From contig JAEZLU010000257.1 in the NCBI GenBank assembly GCA_023415075.1, positions 1 to 14,499 on the forward strand: a stretch of DNA of 14,499 bases, in the 5' to 3' direction. Every line of letters starts with the position of its first letter. Position 1 is the first letter of the stretch. The notes under the pieces were generated by a model, which saw nothing but the letters and a program-made list of their open reading frames with translations, had not been told where the DNA came from and did not search any database. Made by a program: the position numbers and the translations under genes. The stretch comes from Bacillota bacterium. Its GTDB lineage: Bacteria > Bacillota > Negativicutes > Sporomusales > UBA7701. Of the stretch, positions 11,922 to 14,499 are shown in pieces.

Positions 11922-13610
11922 TCACGCCTTTCGCCCGTAGTGCACATGGAGAAGTTTGTGGACCTTGCCCTTGAGCAGGCCGCCATACAGAGCCATGATC
12001 ACCGGGTTCTCCTCCGAGCGCTTGATGTTGCTCATCCGGTCGGACTCATACAGGCCGGCGCTGCGGCGCTTCCTGCCCGCCCCGTCGGTAATCGGCTGGC
12101 CGGCGCCGGCGATACAGCCGCCGGGACAGGCCATAACCTCGACAAAGTCGTAGTGGGCCTCGCCGCTCGCCAGCTTGCGGATAAGGTCGTCAGCGTTTTT
12201 CAGGCCGCTTACCACAGCGATTTTAACTTCGCGGCCGTCGAAGTCGATCGCCGCCTCCTTAACGCCCTCCAGGCCGCGGACGCCGGTAAAGGCGATCGCC
12301 CGCAGGTTGGCCATCGATTTATCGTCGGCGATCCGCCGGATGACCGCCTCGGTAACGCCGCCGGTCACCCCGAAGATGACGCCGGCGCCGCTGGTCGCCC
12401 CGAACGGCATATCCACCGCCTCGGGTTCGATCTCGGAAAAGACGATGCCGGCCTCCCGGATCATCCGGGCCAGTTCCTGGGTGGTTATAACATAGTCGAC
12501 ATTACGGGCGCCGTTCTCGGTGAACTCCTCGCGGGCCGCCTCGAACTTCTTGGCCGTGCACGGCATTATCGCCACGTTGACCAGCCGCCGGTTGGAGTGG
12601 CTGTAGTGCTCCTTCAGCACCGAGGCGAACATCTGCATCGGTGACCGGCAGGTCGAGATATTTCCCATCAGCTGAGGGTAATTTTTCTCGGCGTACTGCA
12701 CCCAGGCCGGGCAGCACGACGTGAACAGCGGCAGCTTGCCGCCCTGTTGGACCCTGCCGATGAACTCGCCGGCTTCCTCCAGCACCGTCAGGTCGGCGCC
12801 GGTTGAAGTGTCGAACACCTCGTCGAAGCCCATCCGTCGGAGGGCGGCCACGATCCGGCCCATGGCATTCTCGCCCTCGGCCAGGCCAAACTCCTTGCCG
12901 ATGCCCACCCGCACGGCCGGGGCGATCTGGACGACCACCTTGGCTTCGGGGTCGCTCAGGTCCCGCCACAGCCTGGCGGTGTCGTTGCGGACGACGATGG
13001 CCCCGGTCGGGCATACGGCCGCGCACTGGCCGCAGCCGACGCATTTTGTATTGGCAATCGGCTCGTCGAACGCCGGGCTGACCCGCATCTTCGAGCCGCG
13101 GAAAGCAAAGTCGATGGCGCCGACGTTCTGGACCTCGTCGCACATCCGCACACAGTCGCCGCAAAGGATGCACTTGCTCTTGTCGCGGACGATGCACAGC
13201 GACGACGTGTCCAGTTCAGGCTCGCCGGCCGTGTTGGCGAACCGCACCTTGTTGATGCCGAAGCGGCGGGCCAACTCCTGCAGCTTGCACTTGCCGTTCT
13301 TCTCGCAGGTCGTGCAGTCGCGGCAGTGATTGGCCAAAAAGAGTTCGAGAATCATCCGCCGGTACTTCCGCAGCCGCGGCGTGTTCGTCCGCACTTCCAT
13401 GCCGGCCTTCGGCGGCGTCGAGCAGGCGGCGTGGACGTCGCCCCACTTGTCCTCGACCACGCACATCCGGCAGGCCCCGTACACCGACAGCTCGGAATAG
13501 TAGCAGAAGGTAGGCAGGTCGATGCCGGCCTTGCGGATGACCGCCAGGATATTCTTCTCGCCGGCGATCTCCACCGGCATATTGTCGATAAGCATAAGCT
13601 CAGCGCTCAC
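11922..13610 (-). CDS. hydA: [FeFe] hydrogenase catalytic subunit (HydA, group A, M3 domain layout)
   Basis: Catalytic subunit producing or oxidising H2 in the cytoplasm. The 562-residue protein has, in order: a [2Fe-2S] domain (C36, C47, C50, C63); a His/Cys [4Fe-4S] site (H95, C99, C102, C108); two [4Fe-4S] sites (C147, C150, C153, C157; C190, C193, C196, C200); and the H-cluster domain. Motif L1 is TSCCPAW (297-303), L2 is MPCTAKKFE (349-357) and L3 is VMACPGGCIAGAGQP (492-506). H-cluster ligands C300, C351, C495 and C499, the proton-path C299, and E279, E282 and S319 are all present. L3 has GAGQP instead of the common GGGQP. No extra C-terminal [2Fe-2S] domain is present. The start is GTG 13610, nine bases from AGGAGG; the gene starts 5 bases after the hydB stop. 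The hydB neighbour implies an NAD(P)-linked, possibly bifurcating HydABC/Hnd-type complex. Confidence 0.95.
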   Translation of the reverse strand: MSAELMLIDNMPVEIAGEKNILAVIRKAGIDLPTFCYYSELSVYGACRMCVVEDKWGDVHAACSTPPKAGMEVRTNTPRLRKYRRMILELFLANHCRDCTTCEKNGKCKLQELARRFGINKVRFANTAGEPELDTSSLCIVRDKSKCILCGDCVRMCDEVQNVGAIDFAFRGSKMRVSPAFDEPIANTKCVGCGQCAAVCPTGAIVVRNDTARLWRDLSDPEAKVVVQIAPAVRVGIGKEFGLAEGENAMGRIVAALRRMGFDEVFDTSTGADLTVLEEAGEFIGRVQQGGKLPLFTSCCPAWVQYAEKNYPQLMGNISTCRSPMQMFASVLKEHYSHSNRRLVNVAIMPCTAKKFEAAREEFTENGARNVDYVITTQELARMIREAGIVFSEIEPEAVDMPFGATSGAGVIFGVTGGVTEAVIRRIADDKSMANLRAIAFTGVRGLEGVKEAAIDFDGREVKIAVVSGLKNADDLIRKLASGEAHYDFVEVMACPGGCIAGAGQPITDGAGRKRRSAGLYESDRMSNIKRSEENPVIMALYGGLLKGKVHKLLHVHYGRKA

Positions 13611-13614
13611 GGTG

Positions 13615-14499
13615 TCAGTCCTCCTTTACCGCGCCAAACGCGCATGACGTGAGGCAGGCGCCGCATTTCACGCACTTCTTGGCATCTATCACGAACGGTT
13701 CTTTTATCTTGCCGGCAATCGCCCCCACCGGGCAGGCCCGCGAGCACTTCGAGCAGCCTTTGCAGAGCTCGCCGTCTATATATATCCGTTTAAGCTTCTG
13801 GCAGGTTTTCGCCGGGCAGCGCTTTTCATTCACATGAGCCTCGTACTCATCGCGGAAATACTTGATCGTGCTCACCACCGGGAAGGCCGCCGTCTTGCCG
13901 AGGCCGCACAGCGCCGTCGACGAGATGGTGTCCGCCAGCTCAAGCAGCATTTCAATATCCTCGGGCTCGCCCTGGCCGGCGACGATCCTTTCAAGCACTT
14001 CCAGCATCCGCTTGGTACCCTCACGGCACGGCAGGCACTTGCCGCACGACTCGTTCTGAGTGAAATTCATGAAAAACCTGGCCACCTCGACCATGCAGGT
14101 ATGGTCATCCATAACCACCAGGCCGCCTGAGCCGATCATCGCCCCCGCTTTCTTCAGCGAGTCGAAATCGAGCGACAGGTCGAGATGCTGCTTGGTCAGG
14201 CAACCGCCGGACGGCCCGCCGATCTGCACCGCCTTGAAGCCGGCGTCGCCGCGGATGCCGCCGCCGATATCGAAGATTATCTCCTTCAGCGTCGTGCCCA
14301 TCGGCACCTCGATCAGGCCGGTGTTCTCGATATTGCCGGTCAGGGCGAAGGCCTTGGTTCCCGGGCTCTTCTCAGGGCCTATCGACTTATACCAGGCCGC
14401 GCCCCGCAGAATGATCAGCGGCACGTTGGCGAACGTCTCGACATTGTTCAGCACCGTCGGCTTGGCGAACAGGCCCTGCTCGACCGTCCGCGGCGGCTT
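13615..14499 (-). CDS. hydB: NADH-binding hydrogenase subunit HydB (NuoF/HndC-like), C-terminal part (cut by window edge)
   Basis: The last 294 residues of a NuoF-like subunit that oxidises or reduces NAD(H) with FMN in multimeric [FeFe] hydrogenases. The reading frame stays open to the right edge; the first visible residues are KPPRTVEQGLFAKPT and then VLNNVETFANVP. The SLBB domain follows (about visible residues 50-80), then the cluster-binding helical region with ESCGKCLPCREGTKR (C152, C155, C158) and the later C198 in STALCGLGKTA. A C-terminal ferredoxin domain has two [4Fe-4S] motifs (C246, C249, C252, C256; C276, C279, C282, C286). That C-terminal ferredoxin marks HydB/HndC rather than respiratory NuoF. 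The flavin and NADH motifs are outside the window. The stop lies 4 bases before the hydA start, and the hydA ribosome binding site overlaps its end. Confidence 0.93.
   Translation of the reverse strand, partial: KPPRTVEQGLFAKPTVLNNVETFANVPLIILRGAAWYKSIGPEKSPGTKAFALTGNIENTGLIEVPMGTTLKEIIFDIGGGIRGDAGFKAVQIGGPSGGCLTKQHLDLSLDFDSLKKAGAMIGSGGLVVMDDHTCMVEVARFFMNFTQNESCGKCLPCREGTKRMLEVLERIVAGQGEPEDIEMLLELADTISSTALCGLGKTAAFPVVSTIKYFRDEYEAHVNEKRCPAKTCQKLKRIYIDGELCKGCSKCSRACPVGAIAGKIKEPFVIDAKKCVKCGACLTSCAFGAVKED

Noticed and set aside
12502..13197. Minus-strand open frame of about 231 codons in another frame inside hydA
   Set aside because: It lies fully within hydA in a shifted frame, is Arg/Gly-rich and has none of the cysteine motifs of the real frame.
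11922..13610. NuoG or formate dehydrogenase identity for hydA
   Set aside because: The N-terminal clusters are shared with NuoG-like proteins, but all three H-cluster motifs with their four ligand cysteines are present.
1..14499. tRNA, rRNA, CRISPR array, transposase, toxin-antitoxin or phage genes
   Set aside because: No cloverleaf, regular spaced repeats or matching protein motifs were seen on either strand.

Overview
The window is GC-rich, and all sixteen recognisable genes lie on the minus strand, so transcription runs from position 14499 towards 1. Strong AGGAGG-type ribosome binding sites, several GTG starts (and one probable TTG), and the gene content point to a strictly anaerobic, fermentative or acetogenic Firmicute. 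That content is an [FeFe] hydrogenase, an Nfn-type transhydrogenase, a 2-oxoacid:ferredoxin oxidoreductase and a Ptb-Buk pair. A high-GC member of the Negativicutes (Sporomusaceae-like) is my best guess. This rests on gene content and general familiarity, not on a marker gene.

Block 1 (14499 to 9111) is an electron-carrier operon. It holds the C-terminal part of an NADH-binding, NuoF-like hydrogenase subunit (hydB), a complete group A [FeFe] hydrogenase (hydA), two small thioredoxin-fold [2Fe-2S] ferredoxins, and the two subunits of an NfnAB-type NADH-dependent ferredoxin:NADP+ oxidoreductase. Genes are separated by 4 to 69 bases or overlap, and a clean intrinsic terminator at 9048-9075 closes the block. 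Together these proteins would link H2, NAD(H), NADP(H) and ferredoxin. An unusual hairpin, oriented as a terminator for the opposite strand, sits between the two small ferredoxins.

Block 2 (8882 to 4898) is a looser run. It has a lone STAS-domain protein, an FAD oxidoreductase of the L-2-hydroxyglutarate dehydrogenase type, a 122-bp palindromic element that looks like a mobile or interspersed repeat, an IclR-family regulator and a sodium:solute symporter. No partner for the STAS protein is present, and neither the symporter substrate nor the regulator's targets can be read from the sequence.

Block 3 (4749 to 1) is a compact fermentation operon: buk (butyrate kinase family), ptb (phosphate butyryltransferase family), then vorD-vorB-vorA-vorC, a four-subunit 2-oxoacid:ferredoxin oxidoreductase closest to the 2-oxoisovalerate type, then the start of a membrane protein translationally coupled to vorC. 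The likely pathway is branched-chain 2-oxoacid to acyl-CoA plus reduced ferredoxin, then acyl phosphate, then branched-chain fatty acid plus ATP. The reduced ferredoxin could be re-oxidised by the Block 1 enzymes. The leader of this operon contains two perfect dyads and is the AT-rich spot of the window.

I saw no tRNA, rRNA, CRISPR array, transposase or phage gene. No credible gene is encoded on the plus strand.
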